Shown piece by piece: positions 34,716-43,764 of a DNA stretch of 64,000 nt. Under the pieces are notes generated by a model, which saw nothing but the letters and a program-made list of their open reading frames with translations, searched no databases and was not told the DNA's origin. How positions within the stretch are numbered: position 1 is the stretch's first letter; each line of letters starts with the position of its first letter. The stretch spans positions 124,001-188,000 of the forward strand of contig CAVWEX010000007.1 in NCBI GenBank assembly GCA_963754125.1, in the 5' to 3' direction. This stretch comes from RPQJ01 sp963754125 (lineage in GTDB: Bacteria > Pseudomonadota > Gammaproteobacteria > Steroidobacterales > Steroidobacteraceae). Both the position numbers and the translations under genes were made by a program.

Positions 34716-35288
34716 ATGGAAGCCTTCCTCGTCTCCACCGGCGTCGTTGCGCTGGCGGAGATCGGCGACAAGACCCAGCTGCTCGCGCTGGTCCTCGCGG
34801 CGCGGTTCCGCAAGCCGCTGCCGATCATCCTCGGCATCCTCGTGGCGACGCTGGTCAACCACGCGCTCGCCGGCGCGGCCGGCGCGTGGATCGCGAGCCT
34901 CGTTGGCCCGACCGCGATGCGCTGGATCCTCGGGCTCTCGTTCATCGCCATGGCGGCCTGGACGCTCGTTCCCGACAAGTACGACGAGGAGAAGGACACC
35001 GCCGCGGGCCGCTTCGGCGTGTTCGGCACGACGCTGGTCGCGTTCTTCCTGGTCGAGATGGGCGACAAGACCCAGATCGCGACCGTGGCGCTCGCGGCCA
35101 AGTACGGCTCGCTCGCGGCCGTCGTGAGCGGCACGACGCTCGGCATGCTGCTCGCCAACGTGCCCGCGGTGCTGCTCGGCGAAGTGGCGGCGAAGAAGCT
35201 GCCGATGCGGCTCGTGCACGGCATCGCCGCGGCGATCTTCCTCGTGCTCGGGGTGTCGGTGCTGCTCGGGGCCGGGGAACTTGGATAG
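34716..35288 (+). CDS. GDT1/TMEM165-type (UPF0016) cation transporter
   Basis: This 190-residue membrane protein with about six helices has two copies of the signature E-x-G-D-K-T: ALAEIGDKTQLLALVLAARF near residue 14 and FLVEMGDKTQIATVALAAKY near 110. The family exports Mn2+ or exchanges Ca2+/Mn2+ for protons. In phototrophs, relatives supply Mn2+ homeostasis. It is the last gene of the DUF1330-DUF169-GDT1 operon. Confidence 0.9.
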   Translation: MEAFLVSTGVVALAEIGDKTQLLALVLAARFRKPLPIILGILVATLVNHALAGAAGAWIASLVGPTAMRWILGLSFIAMAAWTLVPDKYDEEKDTAAGRFGVFGTTLVAFFLVEMGDKTQIATVALAAKYGSLAAVVSGTTLGMLLANVPAVLLGEVAAKKLPMRLVHGIAAAIFLVLGVSVLLGAGELG

Positions 35289-35324
35289 CGCGGCGATACT
35301 GGCCGGACCGCCGCGCCCGCCGAT

Positions 35325-35801
35325 CTAGGACGCCCGCCTCAGGATCCTCGGCCGCCACACGGCCAGCAGCACGTTGGCGATCGACAGCGCGAGGATCAGC
35401 CACAGGCTGCCCCACTCGGTGCGCAGTACCTCGGCGAGCCGGGCGGGATCGCCCTCGCCCACTGCGGCCAGCGCCGACAGTTCCGCGGCCCTGCGCGCGC
35501 TGGCGCTGACGGTGATCAAGGTGCCCTCGAACATGACGATGCCGAGCAGCGCCTTGATCCAGGCCCAGCCGGCGTCGTGGTAGGCGCGGTTCGCCGCAAT
35601 CGCGAGCAGCCCGCTGACCAGCACGATCGCCAAGGACGGCACGAGCAGCCACTGCGAGATCGCAGCGATGCCCTGCCGCACGGCCGCGTAGCCGACCAGC
35701 GAGTCGGTGGGCGCCGTCACGACCAGCACGATGCAGGCGGCGAGCGAGCCCGCGAGGCCGATTCCGCCGACCTGGTGGAGCGCCTTGAGGAATCGCTGCA
35801 T
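35325..35801 (-). CDS. DUF2269-like integral membrane protein
   Basis: This 158-residue membrane protein has about four helices. It starts MQRFLKALHQVGGIGLAGSL, with a conserved K-x-L-H-x-x-G pattern, and SLWLILALSIANVLLAVWRP closes the C-terminus. The family is of unknown function, possibly a small conductance or quinone-linked protein. The start codon at 35801 lies 10 bases beyond the stop of the CPXCG protein, so they form one unit. The ribosome site is not clear. Confidence 0.65.
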   Translation of the reverse strand: MQRFLKALHQVGGIGLAGSLAACIVLVVTAPTDSLVGYAAVRQGIAAISQWLLVPSLAIVLVSGLLAIAANRAYHDAGWAWIKALLGIVMFEGTLITVSASARRAAELSALAAVGEGDPARLAEVLRTEWGSLWLILALSIANVLLAVWRPRILRRAS

Positions 35802-35811
35802 CGCGGCGCGT

Positions 35812-36091
35812 CTACTCCGCCCGGCTCGCCGTGATTCCCACCAGCGCGCCGTTCTCGTCGGTCTCACCCGCAAGGTCGATCGGCTGGCAGCAGACCTGGC
35901 AGTCCTCGACGTAGCGGAACGCGCCCGCCGACAGGTCCACCTGCCGTCTCGAACGCCTCGCCGCAGTACGGACACTGGACGGCGGCGAACTCCGTAGGAT
36001 TGGGCCCGCCCGCGGTGCCCGGCTCGAAGACGGGTTCGAGTCCGTAGAGGGCGTCGATCGCCTGCGGGTCCAACGGGTGCCTGGTCTTCAT
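35812..36091 (-). pseudogene. CPXCG-type Cys-rich small protein, one frameshift
   Basis: The protein starts MKTRHPLDPQAIDALYGLEP at 36091 and reads CPYCGEAFET. It then continues in another frame with VDLSAGAFRYVEDCQVCCQP and ends ASRAE at 35812. One extra base in GGCAGGTGG near 35940 explains the break. Corrected length is 92 residues with two CxxC-type pairs, which suits zinc binding. The function of this family is unknown. It is co-directional with the DUF2269-like gene. Confidence 0.75.
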
Positions 36092-36187
36092 CGGCCTGCC
36101 AAGTGTGCCACCGTTGTTCGCCGTCCGGCGACCCCATGCTGCACTGCAGGGTTGCCGCTGACCGCGCGCTGGCGTATTCATCGAGGC

Positions 36188-37267
36188 ATGACGACCGAAG
36201 GTCACTACGTCTGCGACATCGACCGCTGGACTGGCAGGTCGCGCAGGAATTCGAGGCCAACTTCCGCTGGGAATACGACGACGGGCGCGAATCGCTGCTG
36301 AAGCTGTACCGCAAGGGCAAGCGCCAGCAGTGGGACTCGGACACCCGCATCGACTGGTCGCAGGACCTCGACCCCGAGAACCCTGCCGGCATGCCCGACG
36401 AGATGATCGCGATCTACGGCTCGCCCGTGTGGAACCGGCTCGACGAGAAGGAGCGCATCCGGATCCGGCACCACGTGCAGGCCTGGCAGCTGTCGCAGTT
36501 CCTGCACGGCGAGCAGGGCGCGCTCGTGTGCACGGCGAAGATCGTGCAGCAGGTGCCGAGCATGGACGCCAAGTTCTACGCCGCCACGCAGGTCATGGAC
36601 GAGGCGCGCCACGTCGAGGCGTTCTCGCGGCTGCTGCACGAGAAGTACGAGCTCGTGTACCCGATCAACCCCTACCTCAAGAGCCTGATCGAGGACACGC
36701 TGCGGGATTCGCGCTGGGACCTGACCTACCTCGGCATGCAGGTGCTCATCGAGGGCGTGGCGCTGGCCGCGTTCGGGCCTCATCCGCGACTACGCCCGCA
36801 ACCCGCTCGCGAAGTCGGTGACCGCGTACGTCATGCAGGACGAGGCCCGGCACGTGGCCTTCGGCCGCCTCGCGCTGCGCGACTACTACCCGCAGCTCAC
36901 CGACAAGGAGCGCGACGAGCGCGAGGAGTTCGTCGTCGAGGGCTGCTACCTGCTGCGCGACCGGTTCCTGGCGGACGAGGTCTGGGAGTGCCTCGGGCTG
37001 CCGGTGGACGAATGCAAGGCGTGGGTCGACAACTCCGAGATGATGCGCATCTACCGCACGAGCCTGTTCGCCCGCATCGTCCCGACGATCCGCGACATCG
37101 GCCTGTGGGGCCCACGCATCCGCAAGGCCTATGCGGACATGGGCATCATCGGCTTCGCGGAGGGCGACGTGGAGGGCATGGGCCTCAAGGACGAGGTCGC
37201 GGCGCGCGATCTCGAGGCACGGCTCGCCGAGATCAACCGCACGGCGGAAGCGGCGGCGACGGCCTGA
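36188..37267 (+). pseudogene. Ferritin-like diiron-carboxylate protein, two compensating frameshifts
   Basis: The start MTTEGHYVCDIDR at 36188 is followed by a one-base deletion near 36228. The main frame then reads WQVAQEFEANFRWEYDDGRE and LSQFLHGEQGALVCTAKIVQ. The first diiron box is AATQVMDEARHVEAFSRLL. An extra G near 36777 shifts again to IRDYARNPLAKSVTAYVMQ and the second box DEARHVAFGRL. Two E/D-x-x-H motifs plus helix glutamates match the R2-like ferritin superfamily (358-360 residues). It is not AcsF, which differs in motif and context. The substrate is unknown. YjbQ follows by 15 bases. Confidence 0.75.
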
Positions 37268-37282
37268 GCGGCTGCCTCCCGG

Positions 37283-37702
37283 ATGCAGGCCGTCCTCACG
37301 ATCCGCACCCCGGGCCCCGGTCTCCACGAGTTCACGGCGGAAGTCGTCCGCTTCGTACGCGAGACCGGGGTCGAGCAGGGGCTGCTCACGCTGTTCGTCC
37401 AGCACACCTCCTGCTCGCTGTGCATCCAGGAGAACGCCGACCCGGACGTGCGGCGGGATCTAGACGAATTCTTCCGTCGGCTGGTGCCGTCGTCCGACGA
37501 TCCCTCGATGCAGTGGCTGACGCACACCACCGAGGGCCCGGACGACATGCCGGCGCACATCAAGGCGGCGCTGAATGCCGTGTCCCTCTCGATTCCGGTG
37601 ACTGCGGGCCGCCCGGCACTCGGCCAGTGGCAGGGGATTTATCTTTTCGAGCACCGCGACCGGCCGCATTCACGACGCGTGGTGGCGCAGCTGATTGAGT
37701 GA
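37283..37702 (+). CDS. YjbQ family (UPF0047) secondary thiamine-phosphate synthase-like protein
   Basis: This 139-residue beta-prism trimer family protein shows the family motif VQHTSCSLCIQENADPDV, then THTTEGPDDMPAHIKAAL and GQWQGIYLFEHRDRPH. The HTS, HTTEG-DDMPAH and GQGIYL-like patterns form the family active site. Some members show weak thiamine-phosphate synthase activity, and the physiological role is unsettled. It follows the diiron protein by 15 bases. Confidence 0.9.
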   Translation: MQAVLTIRTPGPGLHEFTAEVVRFVRETGVEQGLLTLFVQHTSCSLCIQENADPDVRRDLDEFFRRLVPSSDDPSMQWLTHTTEGPDDMPAHIKAALNAVSLSIPVTAGRPALGQWQGIYLFEHRDRPHSRRVVAQLIE

Positions 37703-37781
37703 CGCGCGTCGAGCCGGCGAGTCTGCCGACGGTGCGAAATCCATCTCCTCGGTGCCGGGACGGGGCCGGGTGAGTTGGCGC

Positions 37782-38162
37782 TCAGGTGTTCACGTCGTCC
37801 TCGAGCCAGCGCGCGGCCTCGGAGACATTCGTGAAAAGGCGGACATTGACCGCGCGGTTCACCGCCACTGTTTCCGCAAATCGCGCCGCCTCGACGTCGT
37901 CCAGCGGGGCCTCCACGTACGCGATCCTGCGCAGCTTGGCACCGTCGGCGCTCCGGTCCGAAACTACCCGGTAGATGCCGAGAGTTCCCAGGCGTGACCC
38001 CGTCAATCGCATCTCGAGCAGCAGTCTGGACTTTTCGTTCTCGACGCACGCCGCATACGCGTCCTTGAGGAATCTCAAGGCGTTGGCCCCCGTCCGATCC
38101 CCGGTCACGCTCGCGTGCAGGTAGTCCGGGCACACTTCGATCGTCAGCTCGTACCGATTCAC
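37782..38162 (-). CDS. STAS/SpoIIAA-like small protein
   Basis: This 126-residue protein without a signal peptide begins MNRYELTIEVCPDYLHASVT. It alternates strands and helices in the way of SpoIIAA-like proteins (SRLLLEMRLTGSRLG, FAETVAVNRAVNVRLFTNVS). No catalytic motif is seen. Proteins of this type have been linked with membrane or anti-sigma regulation, but nothing here decides the role. It is divergent from the DsbA-like gene. Confidence 0.55.
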   Translation of the reverse strand: MNRYELTIEVCPDYLHASVTGDRTGANALRFLKDAYAACVENEKSRLLLEMRLTGSRLGTLGIYRVVSDRSADGAKLRRIAYVEAPLDDVEAARFAETVAVNRAVNVRLFTNVSEAARWLEDDVNT

Positions 38163-38276
38163 CGCTTCTCCGTCAGCTCAAAGGCCCGCCGCGGGCCGCA
38201 CGCTACGCACGATCGCGACCTTGCTTTCCGATTGTTAGCATACGCGGCCGCGAGCAGTTGTCACCGGGAGTCCCCG

Positions 38277-39020
38277 ATGAGCCGAAAGACCGCAAGAAAT
38301 CAGAGGGACACGGAGCGACCGGATTCAACGGGGCAATCCACGCCCGAGGCGAAGCGAGGCCACCGATGGGGTCTCCTGATCGGCGCCGTGGCGACCGTGC
38401 TGTTCATCGTACTGGCGGGAAACCTGCTGTTCAGCGGCAAGGCGACGCAACCCTCGCCCTCCGCGGAAACCGCGAACGCTGCCGCGCTCGCGAGCGAGCA
38501 CTCGCCCACGCTAGGTGACCCGGGCGCCACGGTGCACATCGTCGAGTTCCTCGATCCGGCCTGCGAAACCTGCGCCCAACTTTACCCCCACGTGAAGCAG
38601 ATGCTGGCGGACAACCCGGGCCGCATCCGCCTGTCGATTCGTCACGTGCCCTTCCACCAGGGCTCCGATTTCGTGGTCCGACTGCTCGAGGCGAGCCGCG
38701 GGCAGGACAAGTACTGGCAGACGCTCGAGGCGCTGCTGGCATCCCAGGCCCAGTGGGCGCCGCATCACACCGTCCAGCCGGATCTCGTCTGGCCCGCGAT
38801 TGCCGGCGTGGGCCTCGACACCGACCGGCTCCGAGCCGACATGAACGCGCCCGAGGTCGCCGAGCGCATGCAGCGCGACATCGACGACGCCCGGGCACTC
38901 AAGGTGACGGCTACGCCGGAGTACTTCGTCAACGGACGTCCGTTGCCGAGCTTCGGGCTGCAGCAGTTGCAGGACCTCGTGAACGAGGCACTGCGCAGCA
39001 GCGCTGGGCCCTCGAACTGA
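38277..39020 (+). CDS. Membrane-anchored DsbA-family thioredoxin-like protein
   Basis: This 247-residue protein has a cytoplasmic N-terminus of about 30 residues, one membrane helix (WGLLIGAVATVLFIVLAGNL) and a periplasmic thioredoxin-fold domain. The active site is DPACETCAQLYPHVKQ. VTATPEYFVNGRPLPSFG holds the cis-Pro loop. The CETC pair and DsbA-like layout (DSBA_2/Thioredoxin_4) suggest disulfide exchange in the periplasm. The start at 38277 has GGGAG upstream. Confidence 0.85.
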   Translation: MSRKTARNQRDTERPDSTGQSTPEAKRGHRWGLLIGAVATVLFIVLAGNLLFSGKATQPSPSAETANAAALASEHSPTLGDPGATVHIVEFLDPACETCAQLYPHVKQMLADNPGRIRLSIRHVPFHQGSDFVVRLLEASRGQDKYWQTLEALLASQAQWAPHHTVQPDLVWPAIAGVGLDTDRLRADMNAPEVAERMQRDIDDARALKVTATPEYFVNGRPLPSFGLQQLQDLVNEALRSSAGPSN

Positions 39021-39038
39021 CGAGTCCGACGCCGTTCG

Positions 39039-39758
39039 TCAGCGCGAGGTTTCGGGGAAGAACCGCAAGGACTGGCCGTCCGGCCCGGACAGGTTCAGCG
39101 CACCGGTCGGCAGCAACTCGACACGCTGCGCCGCACCGAGGACTTCGATGAAGCGATTCTCCTGGTGGAGGAGCGAGGGCGCGCAGGTTCTTTCGCGCGC
39201 CAGAACCAGCCCCGAGATAGCCAGCACGCCGCCCTCCAGCGTGTAGCGGCCCGAGTAGGCGTTACAGCTCGCATTGCCGCTGACGCTGCCGTCGGCATCC
39301 AGCACGAGCGTCGCGCGCGACCGGTCGATGATGCCGCCCCCACCGATGTCCTCTGCGCGCCAGGTGATGCCGCGGATCTCGGGCGCCGCCGGCAGCGCGG
39401 TCAGCATCGCGGCCTCGGGCACCTCGATCACCTCGACCCGGCCGCTGCTGCGCTGGAAGGCGCAGAGCATCGCGACGGGCTGCGCGTCGTGCGGAGCATT
39501 CGGGACGGTGCCGGTGACGACCCGCACGTCGATGCCGAGACCGTCGCCGAAACGCATGGGTGCGCCGACCCGCGCGTCGGCAAGGCCGGCGAGGCGCGAA
39601 CACTCAGCGACCGACCTCGCATCGAGCTCGGCCCAAGCCTGCGGCGTCGAGGCGGAGGCCGGAGCGGCTACTGGCGCCAGTGCAGCGATTGCCGCACCTC
39701 GCGCGAGCAGTGCTCGGCATCGAGCGAAAGTCATGACCTCTGCACACACGCCAGCCAT
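39039..39758 (-). CDS. Exported META-domain (HslJ-like) protein
   Basis: This 239-residue protein has an N-terminal signal-like segment (CRALLARGAAIAALAPVAAPASAS), a poorly conserved middle, and a C-terminal META domain. The domain includes ITWRAEDIGGGGIIDRSRAT, SVSGNASCNAYSGRYTLEGG and LARERTCAP, the motif set of HslJ-like heat/novobiocin-resistance proteins. The ATG at 39758 follows the stop of the M20 hydrolase gene directly, so the two are coupled; an inner ATG at 39734 would give a shorter signal peptide. Confidence 0.75.
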   Translation of the reverse strand: MAGVCAEVMTFARCRALLARGAAIAALAPVAAPASASTPQAWAELDARSVAECSRLAGLADARVGAPMRFGDGLGIDVRVVTGTVPNAPHDAQPVAMLCAFQRSSGRVEVIEVPEAAMLTALPAAPEIRGITWRAEDIGGGGIIDRSRATLVLDADGSVSGNASCNAYSGRYTLEGGVLAISGLVLARERTCAPSLLHQENRFIEVLGAAQRVELLPTGALNLSGPDGQSLRFFPETSR

Positions 39759-41112
39759 TCAGTCGGCTTTCTTCATCAGCGCGAGTGCGGCCACCGTGTT
39801 CACCTTGGCTCCGATCGGGATCGCCGCGAGATCGACGAAGAAATCCGGGTTGTGATTGGAATAGGGGAAGGGCAAGCCCGCCTTCTGAGCTTCGAGGAAG
39901 CGGTCGAGCGGCGCCACGCCGACCAGCAGGAAGACATAGGGCGTCTTCAGCCGCGCGAAGGCGTCCTGGAAATCCTCCGAGCCCATCACCGTCGGGAAAT
40001 CGTTGATCACCTTGCCCTCGCCGAGCAGCGTGGTCAGCGCGGGATTCACGCGATCGACGAGCTGCGCATCGTTCACGAGCGGCCCGGAACCGCCCTTCAT
40101 GGTGCGGGTCGGCAACTGGTCCGCGCCAACTCCGGCAGCCAGGGCGATCCCCTTGCTGACTTCGTCGATGCGCACGAGCATCTGTTCGCGCACCTCGGGC
40201 TGAAGCCAGCGCAGGTTCAGCAGCAGCTTGGCAGACTGGGGAATGACGTTGTTGTCCCGGCCCGCCTGGATCGAGCCCACGGTCAGCACCGCCGCCGACT
40301 GCGGATCCACGTTGCGACTGATGATCGTCTGGTACGCGAGCACGGCCTGCGCGGCCATGACCACCGGGTCGATCGTCATCTGCGGCGTCGAACCGTGCCC
40401 ACCAATGCCCGTGAAGGTGACGTCGAGCTGGTCCACGCCCGCCATGCGGACGCCGGCGCTGTTCGAGACGAAGCCGACGGGGCCGGGCGCCGTGTGACTG
40501 CCGAGCGCGAAATCCGGCTTGGGGAAGTCCCGTTCCCACAGGCCGTCCTTGACCATGGCCTGCGCGCCGAGGCCGACTTCCTCGGCGGGCTGCGCATAGA
40601 CCACGAGCGTGCCGGACCACTCCGACTTCAGCGCGACCATGGCCTGGGCGAGCCCGAGCATCCAGGTCACGTGCGCGTCGTGGCCGCAGGAGTGCATCAC
40701 CGCGACCTCGCTGCCATCGGGCAGCTTTTGCGGCGCGGTGGCGGCCCACGGCAGGCCCGTGCTCTCGCTCACGCCGCCGTTTGCGTCCATGTCGGCGCGA
40801 AACCAGAGCGTCGGACCGGCGCCGTTCTTCAGCACGCCGACCACACCGGTCTTGCCGATGCCGGTCGTCACGGTGTAGCCCAAGCGCTTGAGCTCGGTCG
40901 CGACGATGCCCGCGGTACGCGTCTCGGTGAAGGCGATCTCGGGATGCTGGTGCAGGTCTTTGAAAATTGCCGTCAGGCGCGGAGCGTCCGCGTCGATCGT
41001 CGAGCTGACGCGGGCGATGAGCTCCGCGGACTGCGCGTACGCACCGGAGCAGACGAAGGCGCCGAGGACCGCCATCGTGCCGGCGGCAAGCCGCTGATGA
41101 GTTCCGCACCAT
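39759..41112 (-). pseudogene. Exported M20D amidohydrolase, frameshift in the signal peptide
   Basis: This is a zinc or manganese-dependent amidohydrolase/peptidase (hippurate hydrolase and aminoacylase type). Conserved positions are DLHQHPEIAFTETRTA, LWFRADMDANGG, MHSCGHDAHVTWML and AQPAEEVGLGAQAMV. FPTVMGSEDFQDAFA lies near the end. The longest intact frame starts at ATG 41075 inside a signal peptide. The better start is ATG 41112 with AAGGAG six bases upstream, if one extra A near 41103 is removed. This gives MVRTHQRLAAGT joined to MAVLGAFVCSGAYA, a complete signal peptide. The gene precedes the META-domain gene. Confidence 0.82.
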
Positions 41113-41171
41113 GCCCATCTCCTTCCGGCCGTACCTGAGGGAACGGGTTCGTGCCTGACCTCGGTCTGGTT

Positions 41172-42236
41172 TCAAGGCACGAGCGCGAGAAACAGGAAGG
41201 CCGCGAAGATCACCACCTGGACGGCGCCCTGCATCATGTTCGTCCGGCCGGCACCGAGCCCGATGGCCCCGACCAGCAGACTGAGCGCCAGCAGCACCAT
41301 GTCCTTCGGCTCGAGGCCGAGCGTAAGCGGCAGTTCGAGCAGGACCGATGCCAGCACGACGGCCGGGATCGTGAGCCCGATGCTCGCGAGCGCGGACCCG
41401 AGCGCGAGGTTCATGCTGGTCTGCAGCCGGTCCGCGAGCGCCGCCCGGATCGCCGACCAGCCCTCGGGCATGAGCACGACCATCGCGATGACGATTCCGA
41501 CCACCGCGGCCGGTGCGCCGGCCGCCGCGACCGCCGCCTCGATGCCGGGCGATAGTGCCTTGGCCAGGCCGACCACGACGACCAGGGAAATGAGCAGGAA
41601 CACGAAGCTGACCCAGGCCTCGCCGGTCGACGGCGGCGGCGCGTGAACGGCCTCGTCCGACGGATCGACGACCGGCAGGAAATAGTCACGGTGCCGGACC
41701 GTCTGGAAGAACACGAACACGCCCCACACCAACAACGAGGACGCCCCGACGAACAGCAGCTGCGAGGGCGAGTAGCTCGCGCCCGGCGCGCTCTTCGTGA
41801 ACACCGGCATGATCAGCACGAGCGTGGACAAGGTGGCCAGCGCCGAAAGGGCCGGCCCGGCTCCCTCGATGCGGATGAACTGCTCGCGGTGACGCAGTCC
41901 GCCGAGCAGCACGCACACTCCGATCACGCCGCTGATGATCATCACCGTGGCGAAGATCGTGTCCCGCGCCAGCGACGCCTTGGCCGGACCGCCCACGACC
42001 ATCATCGACACGATCAGCGCCAGCTCGATGGCGGTGACCGCCAGCGCCAGCACCAGCGTGCCGAACGGCTCGCCGACCCGGTGGGCGACGACCTCGGCGT
42101 GGTGGACCGCAGCGAGGACCGACGCGAACAGCATCAGTGCGCAGGCGACCATGAGCAGGGCGTTCATGGGCAGCAAGAGCGACGCGATGAGCAGCGCGGC
42201 CGCCGCGAGCGGTACGAGCCGGGTCCAGTCGAACAT
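41172..42236 (-). CDS. ChaA-like Ca2+(Na+)/H+ antiporter
   Basis: This 354-residue member of the CaCA exchanger superfamily has about ten membrane helices and two inverted family repeats. The first contains VLALAVTAIELALIVSMMVV with the conserved Glu, and the second IAMVVLMPEGWSAIRAALAD. NLALGSALASIGLTIPAVVL follows. The length and motifs fit ChaA, which ejects Na+, K+ or Ca2+ at alkaline pH. GAGG precedes the ATG at 42236; the longer frame is not conserved. It is divergent from the PAS kinase-like gene. Confidence 0.88.
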   Translation of the reverse strand: MFDWTRLVPLAAAALLIASLLLPMNALLMVACALMLFASVLAAVHHAEVVAHRVGEPFGTLVLALAVTAIELALIVSMMVVGGPAKASLARDTIFATVMIISGVIGVCVLLGGLRHREQFIRIEGAGPALSALATLSTLVLIMPVFTKSAPGASYSPSQLLFVGASSLLVWGVFVFFQTVRHRDYFLPVVDPSDEAVHAPPPSTGEAWVSFVFLLISLVVVVGLAKALSPGIEAAVAAAGAPAAVVGIVIAMVVLMPEGWSAIRAALADRLQTSMNLALGSALASIGLTIPAVVLASVLLELPLTLGLEPKDMVLLALSLLVGAIGLGAGRTNMMQGAVQVVIFAAFLFLALVP

Positions 42237-42388
42237 GTGTTGACCTCGTGTTGTCGGGATGTGGGCAGTCGGCATGCCCACTGCGGATGGTACCCATTGA
42301 GGTCCTCACTCCGCTCGGGCAGCGTGCCGGGAGCAAAATTCTCGCCGGAGCCCGACGACCCGTCCTGCTGCCACGAGGGGACCGTGCA

Positions 42389-43657
42389 ATGGCCCAGATC
42401 TCCACAACGTCGACCGCCGATCGGCTGCCTCCGCTGTCCACGACGGTGCATCGCGAGCAGATCGAGCAGGCGCTGGACGGCAGCGGCGTGGGCCTGTGGG
42501 ACTGGGATATCGTCAGCGGCCGATCCTCCCATTCGCGGATCAACAACCGGATCCTCGGCTACGACGACTCGGAGGAACTGGGCAGGACGTTCGAGGAACT
42601 GACGGCCCGGATCCACCCCGACGATGCCCGAGAGATGCGGGCGCAGGTCGATCGGCACCTTCGCGGCGAGACGCCGGTGTACCGGGCCGAGTTCCGCGTG
42701 CTGCGCAAGGACGGCAGCTTTGCCTGGCTGGAGTCCCGCGGCGTGGTGGTGGAGCGCGGTCCGCGCGGCGAGCCGCTGCGCATGATCGGCATCCAGGTCG
42801 ACATCAGCGACCGCAAGGCGAACGAACAGCTGCGGCGCGACCTCGAGCAGGCACTGCGGCGCAACCAGGACGAGCTCGAGGAGCTGGTCCGCCTGCAGAC
42901 CCGCAAGCTGATCGAGACCGCCGATGCCGCCGAGCAGGGCAACCGCGCAAAGAACGTCCTGCTGGCGAAGATCGGGCAGGAACTGCGCAGTCCGCTGGAT
43001 GTCCTCACGGACGGCTGTGCGCGACTGCTGGACGGAACCGCGGGCGAATTGCCACCGGGGATGCGCGAGCAGATGGAGATCGTGAGCCAGTCCGCGTGCC
43101 GGTTGTCCGAGAGCGTCACCCGCCTCATGGACGTCAGCAGCATCGAGACGAACACACTCGAGATCTGCGCCACCGAGGTCAACCTGCGCCATGTGCTGCA
43201 GGAGCAATGCGAGGCGATGCAGCCACTGGCGGAGGCGCGGGGGCTCGACCTGAGGGCGCTGAGTTGCGCCGAGGACCTCGTGGTGTTTGCCGACCGGGCG
43301 CGACTGGTCCAGGTCGTCCGCGAGCTGCTCGCCAACGCCATCCGGTTCACGGACCAGGGCCACGTGCAGGTACGCGCGCGCGTCCTCGACGGTACCGTGC
43401 TCGTGGAGGTGCAGGACACTGGAGTCGGGATTCCGCCGGAACGGCAAGCGACGCTGTTCCACGCCTTCCAGCCCATCTCCGATCAGCATCAGACGGTGCG
43501 CCGGGGCCTCGGGCTGGGCCTGGCGATCAGTCGCGCCCTCATCGACGCCATGGCAGGGACAATGGGGGTCTGCAGCAAGGTCGGGCACGGCAGCCGCTTC
43601 TGGTTCACCCTGCCACTGGCCGCGAGCGCGCAGAGGGTCAGCTCGACCCGGCATTGA
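42389..43657 (+). CDS. PAS histidine-kinase-like protein lacking the phospho-acceptor His
   Basis: This 422-residue soluble protein has a PAS domain at about residues 30-145 (GVGLWDWDIVSGRSSHSRIN, ending IGIQVDISDRKANEQ), a coiled coil, a HisKA-like helix and a HATPase_c domain. In the HisKA box the sequence is LAKIGQELRSPLDVL, with Gln197 (codon CAG) where the phosphorylated His normally stands (SHELRTPL). The ATP site seems intact, with N box ELLANAIRFT, DTGVGIPPE, and GLGLGLAISRALI. It may be a pseudokinase, a phosphatase-type regulator, or act by hetero-partnering. No response regulator lies nearby. The start has GAGGGG upstream. Confidence 0.82.
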   Translation: MAQISTTSTADRLPPLSTTVHREQIEQALDGSGVGLWDWDIVSGRSSHSRINNRILGYDDSEELGRTFEELTARIHPDDAREMRAQVDRHLRGETPVYRAEFRVLRKDGSFAWLESRGVVVERGPRGEPLRMIGIQVDISDRKANEQLRRDLEQALRRNQDELEELVRLQTRKLIETADAAEQGNRAKNVLLAKIGQELRSPLDVLTDGCARLLDGTAGELPPGMREQMEIVSQSACRLSESVTRLMDVSSIETNTLEICATEVNLRHVLQEQCEAMQPLAEARGLDLRALSCAEDLVVFADRARLVQVVRELLANAIRFTDQGHVQVRARVLDGTVLVEVQDTGVGIPPERQATLFHAFQPISDQHQTVRRGLGLGLAISRALIDAMAGTMGVCSKVGHGSRFWFTLPLAASAQRVSSTRH

Positions 43658-43715
43658 AAAGCGCGGCTCAACCACGAGGCGAGGAAGCTCCCTGGCCGAG
43701 CCTTGACGCCCTTCC

Positions 43716-43755
43716 TTCAGACTGGTACCTTTTTCAAACAAGGTACTAGTCTGAA
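43716..43755. promoter_or_regulatory. Inverted repeat ahead of padR, likely PadR operator
   Basis: TTCAGACTGGTACC (43716-43729) and GGTACTAGTCTGAA (43742-43755) are inverted repeats with one mismatch, separated by 12 bases. The repeat ends nine bases before the padR ATG. A TTGACG at 43703-43708 could be the -35, with the operator over the -10. Autoregulation by the PadR protein is the natural inference. Confidence 0.65.
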
Positions 43756-43764
43756 GATATACCC

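Noticed and set aside
36188..37267. Diiron protein as AcsF (aerobic Mg-protoporphyrin cyclase)
   Set aside because: The two DEARH boxes and surrounding sequence match ferritin/R2-like proteins. AcsF has other conserved segments and would be expected in the photosynthesis cluster.
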